Positions 33,488-42,833 of a stretch of DNA of 64,000 bases are shown piece after piece. Position numbers and translations under genes: made by a program. The notes beneath the pieces are model-generated. The model searched no databases. It saw only the letters and a list, made by a program, of their open reading frames with translations, and was not told the origin of the DNA. Each line of letters starts with the position of its first letter. The stretch's first letter is position 1. Source of the DNA: Actinomycetes bacterium (lineage in GTDB: Bacteria; Actinomycetota; Actinomycetes; Actinomycetales; Microbacteriaceae); contig JAEYVZ010000006.1 of the NCBI GenBank assembly GCA_023431405.1, forward strand, positions 81,611 to 145,610. Direction: 5' to 3'.

Positions 33488-35302
33488 TCAGTCGAGGAGC
33501 TCGGACAGCTCCAGCCAGCGCTCCTCCAGCTCGGCGACCTCCGCGTCGATCGCGGTGATCCCCTTCATCTTCTCCCCGATGCCGACATAGTCGGACTGAT
33601 CGTGGTCGGCGAGCGCGACTCGCTCGGCATCCGCCTTCGCCGTGAGCTTCGCGATGCGGCGCTCCACCGTCTGCAGCTCCTTCTGCGCCGCACGACGATC
33701 GGCGCCCGACAGCTCGGCGCCGGGCGCCGCGCCGGTCGGCGCCGGGCCGCCGCCTGCGCTCCCGCCCGCCGTCTGCTGGGCATGCCGAAGACGCAGGTAC
33801 TCGTCGATGCCGCCCGGGAGATGACGAAGGTGCCCGTTCATCACGGCGTACTGCTGATCGGTGACCCGCTCCATGAAGTAGCGGTCGTGGCTGACCACCA
33901 GGAGCGTGCCGGCCCAGGAATCGAGCAGCTCCTCGATCGCGGCCAGCATGTCGGTGTCGAGGTCGTTCGTCGGTTCGTCGAGGATCAGCACGTTCGGCTG
34001 GTCGAGGAGGATCAGCAGCAGCTGGAGTCGCCGCTTCTGGCCGCCGGAGAGGTCTTTGACGGGCGTCGAGAGCTGCGCCGAGGAGAACCCCATGCGCTCC
34101 AGCAGCTGGCCGGGGGTGAGCTCCTGCGCCTTCGAGCCGGTGCCGAACTCATAGGTCGTGCGCAGACGCCCGACGACCGTCCGCACCGGTTCGTCCAGGT
34201 GGGGGTCGAGCTCGTCCATCCTCTGGGTGAGGGTGGCGACCTTCACGGTCTTGCCGCGCTTGACCCGGCCGCTGGTCGGCTCCACGGTGCCGGCGACGAG
34301 GCCCAGGAGCGTCGACTTCCCCGCGCCGTTGACGCCCAGGATGCCGGTGCGCTCCCCGGGGGCGATGCGCCACTCGACCTTCGACAGCACCTGCTTCTCC
34401 CCATCGGCGGTGGGGTACGAGACCCCGGCGTCGAGAAGATCGACGACATCCTTCCCGAGCCGGGCGACGGCGAGCGACTGCAGAGAGACCGGGTCGCGCA
34501 GCTCCGGCACGTCGGCGATGAGCGCGTTGGCGGCGTCGATGCGGAACTTCGGCTTCGACGTGCGGGCGGGAGCTCCGCGCCGGAGCCAGGCGAGCTCCTT
34601 CCGGGCGAGGTTCTGGCGGCGCGCCTCGATCGCCGCCGACTGCCGATCCCGCTCGACGCGCTGGAGGACGTAGGCCGCGTATCCGCCTTCGAACGGCTCG
34701 ACGATCCGGTCGTGCACCTCCCACGTGCGCGTGCACACCTCGTCGAGGAACCAGCGGTCGTGCGTGACGACGAGGAGGGCACCCGCACCGGGCGACCAGC
34801 GCCGCTTCAGATGCTGCGCGAGCCACGCGATCGCCTCGACGTCGAGGTGGTTGGTGGGTTCGTCGAGGGCCAGCACGTCCCAGTCGCCCGCGAGCAGCCG
34901 CGCGAGCGCGACCCGTCGCCGCTGTCCGCCTGAGAGCGATGCGAGCACGCCGTCCCAGTCGAGGTCGCCGACGAGTCCGGCGATGACGTCGCGGATGCCG
35001 GCATCGCCTGCCCACTCGTGCTCAGGGAGGTCGCCGACGATGGCGTGGCCGACCGTGTCGTCGTCGTCGAGCACATCGGCCTGGTCGAGCATGCCGACGC
35101 GGATGCCGCCGCGGAAGGTCACCCGGCCGGAGTCGGGCGTGCGGCGCCCCGCGAGCATCGCGAGCAGGCTCGACTTGCCGTCGCCGTTGCGGCCGACGAT
35201 GCCGATGCGGTCGCCTTCGTCGACGCCCAGCGAGACGCCGTCGAACACGACCTTTGTCGGATACTCCAGGTGGAGGGCCTCTGCCCCGAGAAGATGTGCC
35301 AT
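33488..35302 (-). CDS. ABC-F ATPase (Uup-like)
   Basis: A 604-residue soluble protein with two ABC domains and no membrane segments, typical of ABC-F ribosome-associated ATPases. Domain 1 has GRNGDGKSS (Walker A, an unusual D for A), LSGGQRRRVALA and LALDEPTNHLDV. Domain 2 has GVNGAGKST, LSGGQKRRLQLL and LILDEPTNDLDTD. A Gly/Ala/Pro-rich linker precedes a C-terminal coiled coil (about 540-604), as in Uup. The role is translation factor-like; antibiotic protection cannot be inferred from sequence. ATG 35302 lies 7 nt after TAGCCT without a spaced ribosome site. It is convergent with the MarR gene. Confidence 0.9.
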   Translation of the reverse strand: MAHLLGAEALHLEYPTKVVFDGVSLGVDEGDRIGIVGRNGDGKSSLLAMLAGRRTPDSGRVTFRGGIRVGMLDQADVLDDDDTVGHAIVGDLPEHEWAGDAGIRDVIAGLVGDLDWDGVLASLSGGQRRRVALARLLAGDWDVLALDEPTNHLDVEAIAWLAQHLKRRWSPGAGALLVVTHDRWFLDEVCTRTWEVHDRIVEPFEGGYAAYVLQRVERDRQSAAIEARRQNLARKELAWLRRGAPARTSKPKFRIDAANALIADVPELRDPVSLQSLAVARLGKDVVDLLDAGVSYPTADGEKQVLSKVEWRIAPGERTGILGVNGAGKSTLLGLVAGTVEPTSGRVKRGKTVKVATLTQRMDELDPHLDEPVRTVVGRLRTTYEFGTGSKAQELTPGQLLERMGFSSAQLSTPVKDLSGGQKRRLQLLLILLDQPNVLILDEPTNDLDTDMLAAIEELLDSWAGTLLVVSHDRYFMERVTDQQYAVMNGHLRHLPGGIDEYLRLRHAQQTAGGSAGGGPAPTGAAPGAELSGADRRAAQKELQTVERRIAKLTAKADAERVALADHDQSDYVGIGEKMKGITAIDAEVAELEERWLELSELLD

Positions 35303-35309
35303 CCCCTCC

Positions 35310-35315
35310 AGGCTA
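35310..35315 (-). promoter_or_regulatory. -10 box TAGCCT for the ABC-F gene
   Basis: The minus strand reads CTGACC, 16 nt, TAGCCT, 7 nt, ATG 35302. This is one of the few leaderless candidates here with a reasonable -35 element. Confidence 0.5.
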
Positions 35316-35333
35316 GGCGCCCGGCGGCACGGG

Positions 35334-36647
35334 TCAGTACCAGATGCTCAGCCGCGGGGTCTGCGGGGAGGCGAACAGACGGGTGAGCCGCGCAGGGTCA
35401 TCGGCGTGGATGCGGCCGGCCCGCGCGAGAGTCGCGGGCGAGACGCCGCCGAGGTAGATCGACGCCAGCTCCGCGACCCCGAGCCGGGCGACAGGAGCCT
35501 CATGCGTCGTCTCGGCGGGAACGACTCGCGCCGAACCGTCGGCCGATGCCGTCAGGAGGTAGCGCCCGTCGGCGAAACCCAGCGGGTCGTCGACCTCGAG
35601 CAGCACCGTGTCGACGACGTCGTATCGCCGCGCTTCGAGCGCCTTGGCGACGTCGAGGATGCGGAGGTACTGATGGTCGTTGACGCGGATCTTCACCGCT
35701 CGCTGGTCGGCGATCATCCACCACAGCGGCTCGTCGACCGACAGCAGGTGGGCACTGATGGTGCCGATCAGGTCCATCGACAGCAGGAAGCGCCACAGAC
35801 CCGCGTAGGCGGCGTCGGTGACGGAGAGCATGAGCACGACGTCGAGCGAGGACGACGCGTAGTCGTCGTCGTTCTCCGTCACGCGGTAGGCGACGAGACC
35901 TTCCACCTCCCCCGCCGTGGAGCGGTACTGCGCGACCCTCAGCTGCTCGGCCTTCTGCGCGTCGGGGCGCAGGCCGAACGTGCGGTCCCAGTCGCCTCCG
36001 GGCATGTCGATCTCACCGGGACTGCTGAGCCGCGCACGGTCGTGGAGCCCGGGCGCGAGGGCGCGACCCTGCTCGCGGGAGATGAAGTCGACGCGGCCCT
36101 CCGGCTCGGGCACCCGCCAGCCCGCCCGCCGCACATCGATGGTCCACGACGCGGCCGCGGCGGCGGGACCGTAGCCGAACCTGCCGTAGATCGTCGACTC
36201 GCTCACTGTGAGCATCGCGAGCGGGAAGCCGGATGCGGCGGCCGTCCGCAGCTCGCCCCGCATGATGGTGCGAAGCAGCCCGCGCCGGCGGTGCGTGGGG
36301 GCGACCGTGACCGAGCTCACCGCGCACGCCGGCACGGTGGCCTCACCCGGAACGGTCAGCTCCGCACCCCAGGTGACGAACGTCGCCACCGGGACCTCGG
36401 GCTGAACACCCGTCGGGTCGTACACGCCGAGCTTGCGGCGGTACGCGCTGCGCTCGAAGAACTGCTGACGCTGGGCGTCGCTGGGCTCGCCATCGAGGAA
36501 TCCGCGGGCGACGGCACCGATCCAGGCGTCGGTCTGCGCGCGGTCGGCGTCGTCGACGCGGCGTGCGTCGAGCTTCTGCGCCGCGAGGGTCTCGACGAGG
36601 GACGTGTCGAGGTCGGCATCGTGGAAGGTGCGGTGGAGTTCGCTCAT
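35334..36647 (-). CDS. Eis-like GNAT N-acetyltransferase
   Basis: A 437-residue tripartite acetyltransferase. The GNAT core has the acetyl-CoA loop VSSVTVAPTHRRRGLLRTIM (V-x3-RRxG-like), followed by a second GNAT-like domain (YGRFGYGPAAAAASW at the junction) and a C-terminal SCP2-like domain ending in SIWY. In Eis proteins the C-terminal carboxylate takes part in catalysis, and the free -Y end fits. Substrates of Eis proteins range from aminoglycosides to protein lysines; none can be assigned. ATG 36647 has GAGGAA at a 4-nt spacer. A 16-bp tandem repeat lies just upstream. Confidence 0.85.
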   Translation of the reverse strand: MSELHRTFHDADLDTSLVETLAAQKLDARRVDDADRAQTDAWIGAVARGFLDGEPSDAQRQQFFERSAYRRKLGVYDPTGVQPEVPVATFVTWGAELTVPGEATVPACAVSSVTVAPTHRRRGLLRTIMRGELRTAAASGFPLAMLTVSESTIYGRFGYGPAAAAASWTIDVRRAGWRVPEPEGRVDFISREQGRALAPGLHDRARLSSPGEIDMPGGDWDRTFGLRPDAQKAEQLRVAQYRSTAGEVEGLVAYRVTENDDDYASSSLDVVLMLSVTDAAYAGLWRFLLSMDLIGTISAHLLSVDEPLWWMIADQRAVKIRVNDHQYLRILDVAKALEARRYDVVDTVLLEVDDPLGFADGRYLLTASADGSARVVPAETTHEAPVARLGVAELASIYLGGVSPATLARAGRIHADDPARLTRLFASPQTPRLSIWY

Positions 36648-36685
36648 GGTTCCTCGGTTGTGGCGGGGGTCGTGGCTGCCTGGGG

Positions 36686-36717
36686 TGTGACGGATCTGGG
36701 GTCTGACGGATCTGGGG
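36686..36717. repeat. 16-bp tandem repeat upstream of the acetyltransferase gene
   Basis: Two units, 36686-36701 and 36702-36717, share GACGGATCTGGGG and differ at one of 16 positions; a partial third copy (CTGGGG) precedes them. They lie about 40-70 bp upstream of the acetyltransferase start and downstream of the ispE stop. Confidence 0.7.
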
Positions 36718-36738
36718 AGAGCGCGGCGGCGTGCCGTA

Positions 36739-37674
36739 TCAGTCGACCATGACGGTACGGGCGCCCGCCACCGGCCCATGCGCACGGACGGCGGAGTGAC
36801 CGCGTGCGGAGAGCCGGTCGGCCAGCGACGCGGCCGCCTGCTCGCCGGAGCAGAGGAAGGCGACGGTCGGTCCCGATCCCGAGACGATGCCCGCCAGCGC
36901 GCCCAGAGCCACGCCCTCGTCGATCAGCTCTCCGAGCTCGGGACGCCGCTCGACGGCGACCGCCTGGAGGTCGTTGCGCACGGCACGAGAGAGGGCCTCC
37001 GCGTCGCCGGCGCGCAGCGCCTGCAGGACCGCCGGATCGATGCTCGGGGCTGCCCGCTGCGGCGCGATGTCGGCACGCGCGCGCAGGGCATCGAGGCCCG
37101 CGTACGCCTCCGGTGTCGAGAGGCCTTCGGCCTGGGTCACGAGCACCCAGTCGAAGCGCCCGCGCACGAGCGCCGGGGCGAGTTCGTCGCCGCGCCCCGT
37201 TCCGACGGCGGTGCCGCCACGCAGCGCGAAGGGCACATCGGCGCCCAGCTGCGCCGCGAGCGTGTGCAGCTCGGCGTTCGACAGCCGCCCGCCGAGCAGT
37301 TCGTTGACCGCCACGAGCGCAGCGGCGGCATCCGCAGACCCGCCTCCCATGCCGCCGGCCACGGGCACGCCCTTGTGGACGCGCAGCGCGATCCCCGACT
37401 CCCACCCGCAGGCGCGGGCGACCAGGCGTGCGGCGCGCACGGCGAGGTTGCGGTCGTCGAGGGGAACACCGCCCACCTCGACGTCGCCGCTCACGGCGAT
37501 CGTGAACTCGTCGGCGACCGTCGCCCAGAGATCCTCGTACAGCGAAAGCGCCTGATAGACGGATGCCACGTCGTGATATCCGTCGGCCTGCACATCGCCG
37601 ACCTCGAAGAAGATGTTGACCTTGCCGGGCGCGCGCACATGGACGCGGCGCGCCTGATCTCCCGCGAGAGTCAC
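36739..37674 (-). CDS. ispE: 4-diphosphocytidyl-2-C-methyl-D-erythritol kinase
   Basis: GHMP kinase of the non-mevalonate isoprenoid pathway. The 311-residue product has VRAPGKVNIFF (Lys/Asn active-site segment), the ATP-binding PVAGGMGGGSADAAAAL, LGADVPFAL with the catalytic Asp, and the C-terminal GIVSGSGPTVAFL. GTG 37674 was chosen because it overlaps the upstream stop as GTGA; a second in-frame GTG at 37689 would overlap more. It is last in the chain rsmA - aldo-keto reductase - ispE. Confidence 0.95.
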   Translation of the reverse strand: MTLAGDQARRVHVRAPGKVNIFFEVGDVQADGYHDVASVYQALSLYEDLWATVADEFTIAVSGDVEVGGVPLDDRNLAVRAARLVARACGWESGIALRVHKGVPVAGGMGGGSADAAAALVAVNELLGGRLSNAELHTLAAQLGADVPFALRGGTAVGTGRGDELAPALVRGRFDWVLVTQAEGLSTPEAYAGLDALRARADIAPQRAAPSIDPAVLQALRAGDAEALSRAVRNDLQAVAVERRPELGELIDEGVALGALAGIVSGSGPTVAFLCSGEQAAASLADRLSARGHSAVRAHGPVAGARTVMVD

Positions 37675-38729
37675 GCGTTCTCTGCCCACAGCGGCCCGAT
37701 GCCGCCGGCGATCACATCGATCTGCTCGAGCTCCTCGGTGTCGAAGGCGGGTCCGTCCACGGCCGCCAGATTCTCGTCGAGCTGTTCGGGACGCGACGCG
37801 CCGATGAGCGCCGAGGCGACGACCTCATCGCGCAGGACCCACTGCAGCGCCATCTGGGCGAGGGTCTGGCCGCGCTCTCGCGCGACGACATCGAGCGCAC
37901 GCAGGCCGCTGAGCGCGTCCTCCGTGAGACGAGACTCGGGCAGCGACGAGCGCTGCTGCGAGCGCACCGCCGTGCCGTCGTCGAGGTAGCGGCTCGTGAG
38001 AAGGCCCTGCGCGAGCGGCACGAACGCGATCGCCCCCAGCCCTTCCTGCCTGAGAACGCCCGTCAGCCCGTCTTCGATCCAGCGGTCGAGGATCGAGTAG
38101 GAGGGCTGGTGGATGATCAGCGGAGTGCCGAGCGACCGGGCGATGGCCGCCGCCTCCGCCGTCTGGCGTTCGCCGTACGACGAGATCCCGACGTAGAGCG
38201 CCTTCCCCTGGCGCACGAGCGTGTCGAGCGCACCGATCGTCTCCTCCAGCGGGGTGACCGGGTCGAAGCGGTGCGAGTAGAAGATGTCGACGTAGTCGAT
38301 GCTCATGCGGCGCAGCGACTGCTCCGCACTCGCGATGAGGTACTTGCGCGACCCCCACTGGCCGTAGGGGCCCTCCCACATGTCGTAGCCCGCCTTGGAC
38401 GAGATGATGAGCTCGTCGCGGTAGGGCGCGAAGTCCTCCCGCATCATCCGCCCGAAGTTCGTCTCGGCGGAGCCGTAGGGCGGGCCGTAGTTGTTCGCCA
38501 GGTCGAAGTGCGTGATGCCCCGGTCGAACGCGTGACGCAGAAGCGCGCGCTGCCCATCGAAGGCGAAGTTGTCACCGAAGTTCCACCACAGCCCCAGAGA
38601 GATCGGTGGCAGGAGGAGGCCGCTGCGCCCCACCCGCCGGTACGTCGTCTCGGTGTTGCGATCGCGCTCCGCGGTGTACGGGCGGTGGATGTCGCGCGTA
38701 CGCGGAAGGGCGAAGTCGTTCTCGGTCAC
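37671..38729 (-). CDS. Aldo-keto reductase, YghZ/GpR-like
   Basis: A 352-residue NADPH-dependent TIM-barrel reductase. [17 protein letters not shown] starts the barrel; [14 protein letters not shown] carries the catalytic Tyr, and [23 protein letters not shown] with FYSHR is close to the L-glyceraldehyde 3-phosphate reductase (YghZ) branch, related to Kv-beta subunits. The C-terminal [17 protein letters not shown] binds the cofactor phosphate. GTG 38729 overlaps the rsmA stop (GTGA) and its own stop overlaps ispE the same way. An oxidoreductase tightly coupled between rsmA and ispE is unusual; a role in detoxifying triose-P aldehydes near the MEP pathway is speculative. Confidence 0.9.
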   Translation of the reverse strand: MTENDFALPRTRDIHRPYTAERDRNTETTYRRVGRSGLLLPPISLGLWWNFGDNFAFDGQRALLRHAFDRGITHFDLANNYGPPYGSAETNFGRMMREDFAPYRDELIISSKAGYDMWEGPYGQWGSRKYLIASAEQSLRRMSIDYVDIFYSHRFDPVTPLEETIGALDTLVRQGKALYVGISSYGERQTAEAAAIARSLGTPLIIHQPSYSILDRWIEDGLTGVLRQEGLGAIAFVPLAQGLLTSRYLDDGTAVRSQQRSSLPESRLTEDALSGLRALDVVARERGQTLAQMALQWVLRDEVVASALIGASRPEQLDENLAAVDGPAFDTEELEQIDVIAGGIGPLWAENA

Positions 38730-39592
38730 TCCCCCAGGCTAGCGACCGACGCGCTCACGTGGGAGATGGCCACGAAGTCGTCGATGGTGAGCTCCTCCCC
38801 CCGCGCGGTGGGCGCGACACCCGCCGCTTCGAGCACCTCGGACGCGGCCGCGGCCGAGCCGCCCAGCAGCGATCCGAGCGCCTGGCGCAGCATCTTGCGC
38901 CGCTGCTGGAAGGCCGCGTCGACGATGCGGAAGGTGCGACGCCGCTCCGCCTCGCTGCCGCGCACCGTCTCGTCTCGATCGAACGCGACGAGCACGCTGT
39001 CGACGTTGGGGACGGGCCAGAACACCTGCCGGGACACGGTGCCGGCGAGCCGCCACGATCCGTACCAGGCGGCCTTGACGCTCGGAGCGCCGTAGATCTT
39101 CGATCCGGGGGGCGCGGCGAGCCGCTCGCCGACCTCCGCCTGCACCATGACGACGCCGCGACGGATGCCGGGGAAGGTCTCCATGAAATGCAGCAGCACG
39201 GGCACGCTGACGTTGTACGGAAGGTTCGCCACGAGCACGTCGGGGTCTCCGGGAAGCTCTGTCACCCGGAGCGCGTCGGCAGCGATCACGCGCAGCGCCC
39301 CCTCGGGGACGCCGTGGGCCGCCGCCGTCTCGGGAAGCCGCTCGGCCAGCCGCCGGTCGATCTCCACGGCGGTCACCGGTGCGCCCGTCTCGAGGATCGC
39401 GAGCGTCAGCGACCCGAGGCCCGGGCCGACCTCGACGACGTGGTCGTCGGCGGTGACGCGTGCGACATGGACGATCTTGCGCACCGTATTCGCGTCGACG
39501 ACGAAGTTCTGACCGAGCTTCTTGGTCGGCGTCACATCGAGGTCGGCGGCGAGCGCACGGATCTCCGCGGCACCGAGCAGAGTCACGGGCAT
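38726..39592 (-). CDS. rsmA: 16S rRNA dimethyladenosine transferase
   Basis: KsgA-type enzyme that dimethylates two adjacent adenosines in helix 45 of 16S rRNA during 30S assembly. The 288-residue product has [14 protein letters not shown]-binding [16 protein letters not shown], the acidic AVEID, catalytic [11 protein letters not shown] (the N-L-P-Y motif) and [18 protein letters not shown] 39592 lies 7 nt after TAGGCT, without a usable ribosome site. The downstream order with ispE after one extra gene is a known actinobacterial neighbourhood. Confidence 0.96.
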   Translation of the reverse strand: MPVTLLGAAEIRALAADLDVTPTKKLGQNFVVDANTVRKIVHVARVTADDHVVEVGPGLGSLTLAILETGAPVTAVEIDRRLAERLPETAAAHGVPEGALRVIAADALRVTELPGDPDVLVANLPYNVSVPVLLHFMETFPGIRRGVVMVQAEVGERLAAPPGSKIYGAPSVKAAWYGSWRLAGTVSRQVFWPVPNVDSVLVAFDRDETVRGSEAERRRTFRIVDAAFQQRRKMLRQALGSLLGGSAAAASEVLEAAGVAPTARGEELTIDDFVAISHVSASVASLGE

Positions 39593-39599
39593 GGCATCC

Positions 39600-39605
39600 A
39601 GCCTA
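39600..39605 (-). promoter_or_regulatory. -10 box TAGGCT for rsmA
   Basis: The minus strand reads TAGGCT, 7 nt, ATG 39592. This predicts a leaderless transcript for rsmA-AKR-ispE starting in the 55-bp gap after hemL. Confidence 0.5.
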
Positions 39606-39647
39606 CCCAGGCGCCGCCGGCACCGACGGGCGTGCTCTCTCCGGCCC

Positions 39648-40952
39648 TCACCCCGCGGCGGCGCGGGCCGCGGCCGGGAGGGCGTCGCGGACGGCGGTCA
39701 GCGCAGCGTCGTCGTGAGCGGCGGTGAGGAACCAGGCCTCGTACGCCGACGGCGGCAGGGAGACGCCGGAGTCGAGCATCGAGTGGAAGAACCGCGCGTA
39801 GGCGGCGGCATCCTGTCGCTGTGCGGTCGCGTAGTCGGCGACGCCGCCCGTCACCTCGTCGCCGAAGAAGACGCTGAAGAGGGTGCCCGCCCGCTGCACC
39901 ACGTGGGGCACACCGGCCTCGTCGAGGGCGGCACCCACCGCTGCAGCCAGGGTGTCGGCCGCGTCGGCGATGCGCGCGTACACGTCGGCGTCGGCCAGCC
40001 GGAGCGTCGCGAGCCCTGCCGCGACGGCGACCGGGTTACCGCTGAGGGTGCCCGCCTGGTAGACGGGTCCTGCCGGGGCGAGGAGGTCCATCACGTCGGC
40101 GCGTCCGCCGAGGGCGGCCACCGGCATCCCGCCGCCGATGACCTTGCCGAACGTCACGAGGTCGGCCCGGACATCTTCGCCGGCCTCCCGCAGCACCTGG
40201 GCGTAGCCGCCGGCAGCAGAACGGAAACCGGTGAGCACCTCGTCGCTGATGAGCAGCGCCCCATGCGCGTCGCACAGGCCGCGCAGAAGCGTCGTGAAGC
40301 CGGGCGACGGCGGCACGACCCCCATGTTGGCGGCGGCCGCCTCGGTGATGACGGCGGCGATCCGTCCCCGGTGCGCGGCGAAGACGGCGGTGAGGGCATC
40401 CGGGTCGTTGTAGGGCACGACCAGGGTCTGGGCGGCGATGGCCTCCGGCACGCCCGCCGACCCCGGGAGGGCGAAGGTGGCCAGGCCCGAACCGGCCGCG
40501 GCGAGGAGCCCGTCGGAGTGGCCGTGGTAATGCCCCGCGAACTTGACGAGCAGATCGCGCCCGGTCGCACCGCGGGCCAGCCGGATCGCGGTCATCGTGG
40601 CCTCGGTTCCCGTCGAGACCAGCCGCACCTTCTCCACGCCGGGCACGCGTGCGGCGATCTCCTCGGCGAGCTCGGCCTCGGCAGCCGTCGGCGCGCCGAA
40701 CGACAGACCTCTGCGCGCCGCGGCGACGACCGCCTCCACCACCTCAGGGTGGGCGTGGCCGAGGAGAGCGGGCCCCCAGCTGGCGACCAGGTCGACGTAG
40801 CGGCGACCGTCGGCGTCGGTCACGTAGGCGCCCTCGGCCGAGGTGATGAAGCGGGGCGTCCCCCCGACCGAGCCGTACGCGCGCACCGGCGAGTCGACCC
40901 CGCCGGGGATCACACGCTGGGCGCGGGCGAAGAGTGCGTCGTTCTGGGTCAT
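39648..40952 (-). CDS. hemL: Glutamate-1-semialdehyde 2,1-aminomutase
   Basis: PLP enzyme that converts glutamate 1-semialdehyde to 5-aminolevulinate, second step of the C5 pathway. The 434-residue product has [16 protein letters not shown] at the N-terminus, [15 protein letters not shown] (phosphate-binding), D237 in [11 protein letters not shown], and the PLP lysine K270 in [20 protein letters not shown] 40952 has a weak AAGG site. It is the last gene of the hem run, 61 bp after hemB; this gap is the only one inside the run where an extra promoter could lie. Confidence 0.96.
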   Translation of the reverse strand: MTQNDALFARAQRVIPGGVDSPVRAYGSVGGTPRFITSAEGAYVTDADGRRYVDLVASWGPALLGHAHPEVVEAVVAAARRGLSFGAPTAAEAELAEEIAARVPGVEKVRLVSTGTEATMTAIRLARGATGRDLLVKFAGHYHGHSDGLLAAAGSGLATFALPGSAGVPEAIAAQTLVVPYNDPDALTAVFAAHRGRIAAVITEAAAANMGVVPPSPGFTTLLRGLCDAHGALLISDEVLTGFRSAAGGYAQVLREAGEDVRADLVTFGKVIGGGMPVAALGGRADVMDLLAPAGPVYQAGTLSGNPVAVAAGLATLRLADADVYARIADAADTLAAAVGAALDEAGVPHVVQRAGTLFSVFFGDEVTGGVADYATAQRQDAAAYARFFHSMLDSGVSLPPSAYEAWFLTAAHDDAALTAVRDALPAAARAAAG

Positions 40953-41013
40953 GCGTTGCCTTCGTTCTGGGTCGTCTCGGATGTGCGGGTCGGTCGCGGG
41001 GCGAAGCCGCGGA

Positions 41014-42009
41014 TCAGGTGAGGTCGTCGCCGGCGCGCAGGCGCGCGGCGACCTCGACGGCCCAATAGGTGAGGATCGCCTCGGCGCCGGCGCGACGGAT
41101 GCCGACGAGCGTCTCTCCGATCGCACGCTCGCGGTCGATCAGGCCCGCCTGTGCGGCGTGCTCGATGAGGGCGTACTCCCCCGACACCTGGTACGCCCAC
41201 ACCGGTACCGGCGAGGCGTCGGCGACCGTCGCGAGCACGTCGAGGTAGGGGCCGGCGGGCTTGACCATGACGATGTCTGCGCCCTCCTCGGCATCCACGA
41301 GCGCCTCCTGGAGCCCTTCGCGCGCGTTGGCCGGGTCGAGTTGATAGGTGCGCCGGTCGCCGTCGAGCGTCGACTCGACGGCGTCGCGGAACGGCCCGTA
41401 GAACGCGGAGGCGTACTTCGCGGCGTAGGCGAGGATGACCACCCCCGTGTGCCCGGCGCCGTCGAGGGCGCGGCGGACGGCTGCGACCTGACCGTCCATC
41501 ATGCCCGACAGGCCGAGGATGTCGGCGCCGGCTTCCGCTTGGGCCACGGCCATCCGTGCGTAGACCTCGAGCGTCGCGTCGTTGTCGACGGAGCCGTCGG
41601 CGGCGAGCACACCGCAATGGCCGTGGTCGGTGAACTCGTCGAGGCAGAGGTCGGCCTGCACCGTGAGACGACCGGCGGCAGCGGCGGACGCGACGGCGAT
41701 GGCGCGGTTGAGGATGCCGTCGGGGTCGGTCGCACCGAAGCCGGTCGCGTCGCGATGGGCGGGGACGCCGAACAGCATGATTCCGCCGATGCCGACGGCG
41801 ACGGCCTCCGCGACGACGCCCGGAAGCGCGCTCAGCGGGTGCTGGAAGACACCCGGCATGCTGGCGATCGGCTGCGCCTGCTCGATGCCCTCGCGCACGA
41901 AGACGGGGAGGATGAGGCGCCGCGGCGTCAGATCGTGCTCGGCGACGAGGCGGCGCAGCGCGGGCGTGGCTCGTGTGCGGCGAAGCCGGCGTTCGGGGAA
42001 AGCGGTCAT
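41014..42009 (-). CDS. hemB: Porphobilinogen synthase (ALA dehydratase)
   Basis: Condenses two 5-aminolevulinates to porphobilinogen. The 331-residue product has Schiff-base lysines K198 ([17 protein letters not shown]) and K250 ([10 protein letters not shown]). The metal-site segment [14 protein letters not shown] has C122, D124 and C132, a hybrid between the three-Cys zinc type and the Asp-rich magnesium type, as I recall is usual in actinobacteria. ATG 42009 overlaps the hemD stop (ATGA), so it is coupled to the upstream haem genes. Confidence 0.96.
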   Translation of the reverse strand: MTAFPERRLRRTRATPALRRLVAEHDLTPRRLILPVFVREGIEQAQPIASMPGVFQHPLSALPGVVAEAVAVGIGGIMLFGVPAHRDATGFGATDPDGILNRAIAVASAAAAGRLTVQADLCLDEFTDHGHCGVLAADGSVDNDATLEVYARMAVAQAEAGADILGLSGMMDGQVAAVRRALDGAGHTGVVILAYAAKYASAFYGPFRDAVESTLDGDRRTYQLDPANAREGLQEALVDAEEGADIVMVKPAGPYLDVLATVADASPVPVWAYQVSGEYALIEHAAQAGLIDRERAIGETLVGIRRAGAEAILTYWAVEVAARLRAGDDLT

Positions 42010-42833
42010 GAGGCGGCCTCCGGTCGGGGTGTGGAGTCGAGTTCTGCGATGAGCGCATCGACGCTCTGGGTACGGGCGGTGTGAGTGACGACGAAGCCGA
42101 TGCGCTCGGCGTCGCGGGTGGTGCCGGGACCGATGGACGCGACCGCGACCCCGCCGGCGAGAGGACCGACCTGGCGGCGTAGCTCACGCGCGACGCTCAG
42201 CGACGTCAGCAGCACCACATCGACCCCGCCGCCCCGGAGCGACGCGACCACGTCGGGATCGAGGTCGATCCCGACCGTGCGGTAGCCGATGCACACGTCG
42301 ACGGTGAATCCGCGCAGCTCCAGCTCGTCGGAGACGACGGCCGTGGCGAGGTCGGAGCGCACGACCAGGCAGCGTCCGGTCGCGCGCGGGTCGCGCCCGG
42401 CGCACCACTGAGCCGTCAGGGCAGCAGCCGAGGCCTGCCCCGCCGGAACGAAGGAGACCTCCGCACCGAGCTCGGCGACGGCCCTCGCCGTGGCCGATCC
42501 GACGGCGGCGATCCGGGTCGTGGCGGGCACGCGGATGCCGGCGAGGGCGAGCTGCTCCACCGCCGCGGCACTCGTGACGAACAGCCACGCGTACTCCCCG
42601 GCGGCCAGCGCCGCGAAGGCGCGGTCTCGCGCCGCTGTGTCACGCGGCGGGGCCGAGGCGATCACGGGGGCGATGATCCCTTCGGCGCCGCGGCGGGCGA
42701 GGTCGGCACGCACCCTCTCCCCCCACGCGCCGCCGCGAGGGATGAGCACCCGTCGACCGCGGAGGCCGCCCCCGCCGTCGATGGCGACGGTGCGACCACC
42801 GCGGCGGGCCTCGTCCCGTGCCGCGGCCGTCAC
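42006..42833 (-). CDS. hemD: Uroporphyrinogen-III synthase
   Basis: Closes and inverts ring D of hydroxymethylbilane. The 275-residue product is weakly conserved, as expected for the family, but has two Rossmann-like halves: RRVLIPRGGAWGERV...IIAPVIA, then YAWLFVTSAAAVEQLA, RIAAVGSATARAVAELGAEVSFVPAG and a C-terminal GVAVASIGPGTTRDAERIGFVV, all typical HemD segments. GTG 42833 overlaps the hemC stop (GTGA) and its stop overlaps hemB (ATGA). An alternative start further inside (near GGLRGRRVLIP) cannot be excluded. Confidence 0.9.
   Translation of the reverse strand: MTAAARDEARRGGRTVAIDGGGGLRGRRVLIPRGGAWGERVRADLARRGAEGIIAPVIASAPPRDTAARDRAFAALAAGEYAWLFVTSAAAVEQLALAGIRVPATTRIAAVGSATARAVAELGAEVSFVPAGQASAAALTAQWCAGRDPRATGRCLVVRSDLATAVVSDELELRGFTVDVCIGYRTVGIDLDPDVVASLRGGGVDVVLLTSLSVARELRRQVGPLAGGVAVASIGPGTTRDAERIGFVVTHTARTQSVDALIAELDSTPRPEAAS

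Noticed and set aside
36676..36717. CRISPR-like repeat
   Set aside because: Only two direct 16-bp units without spacers; a simple tandem repeat. No CRISPR array or cas gene is present.
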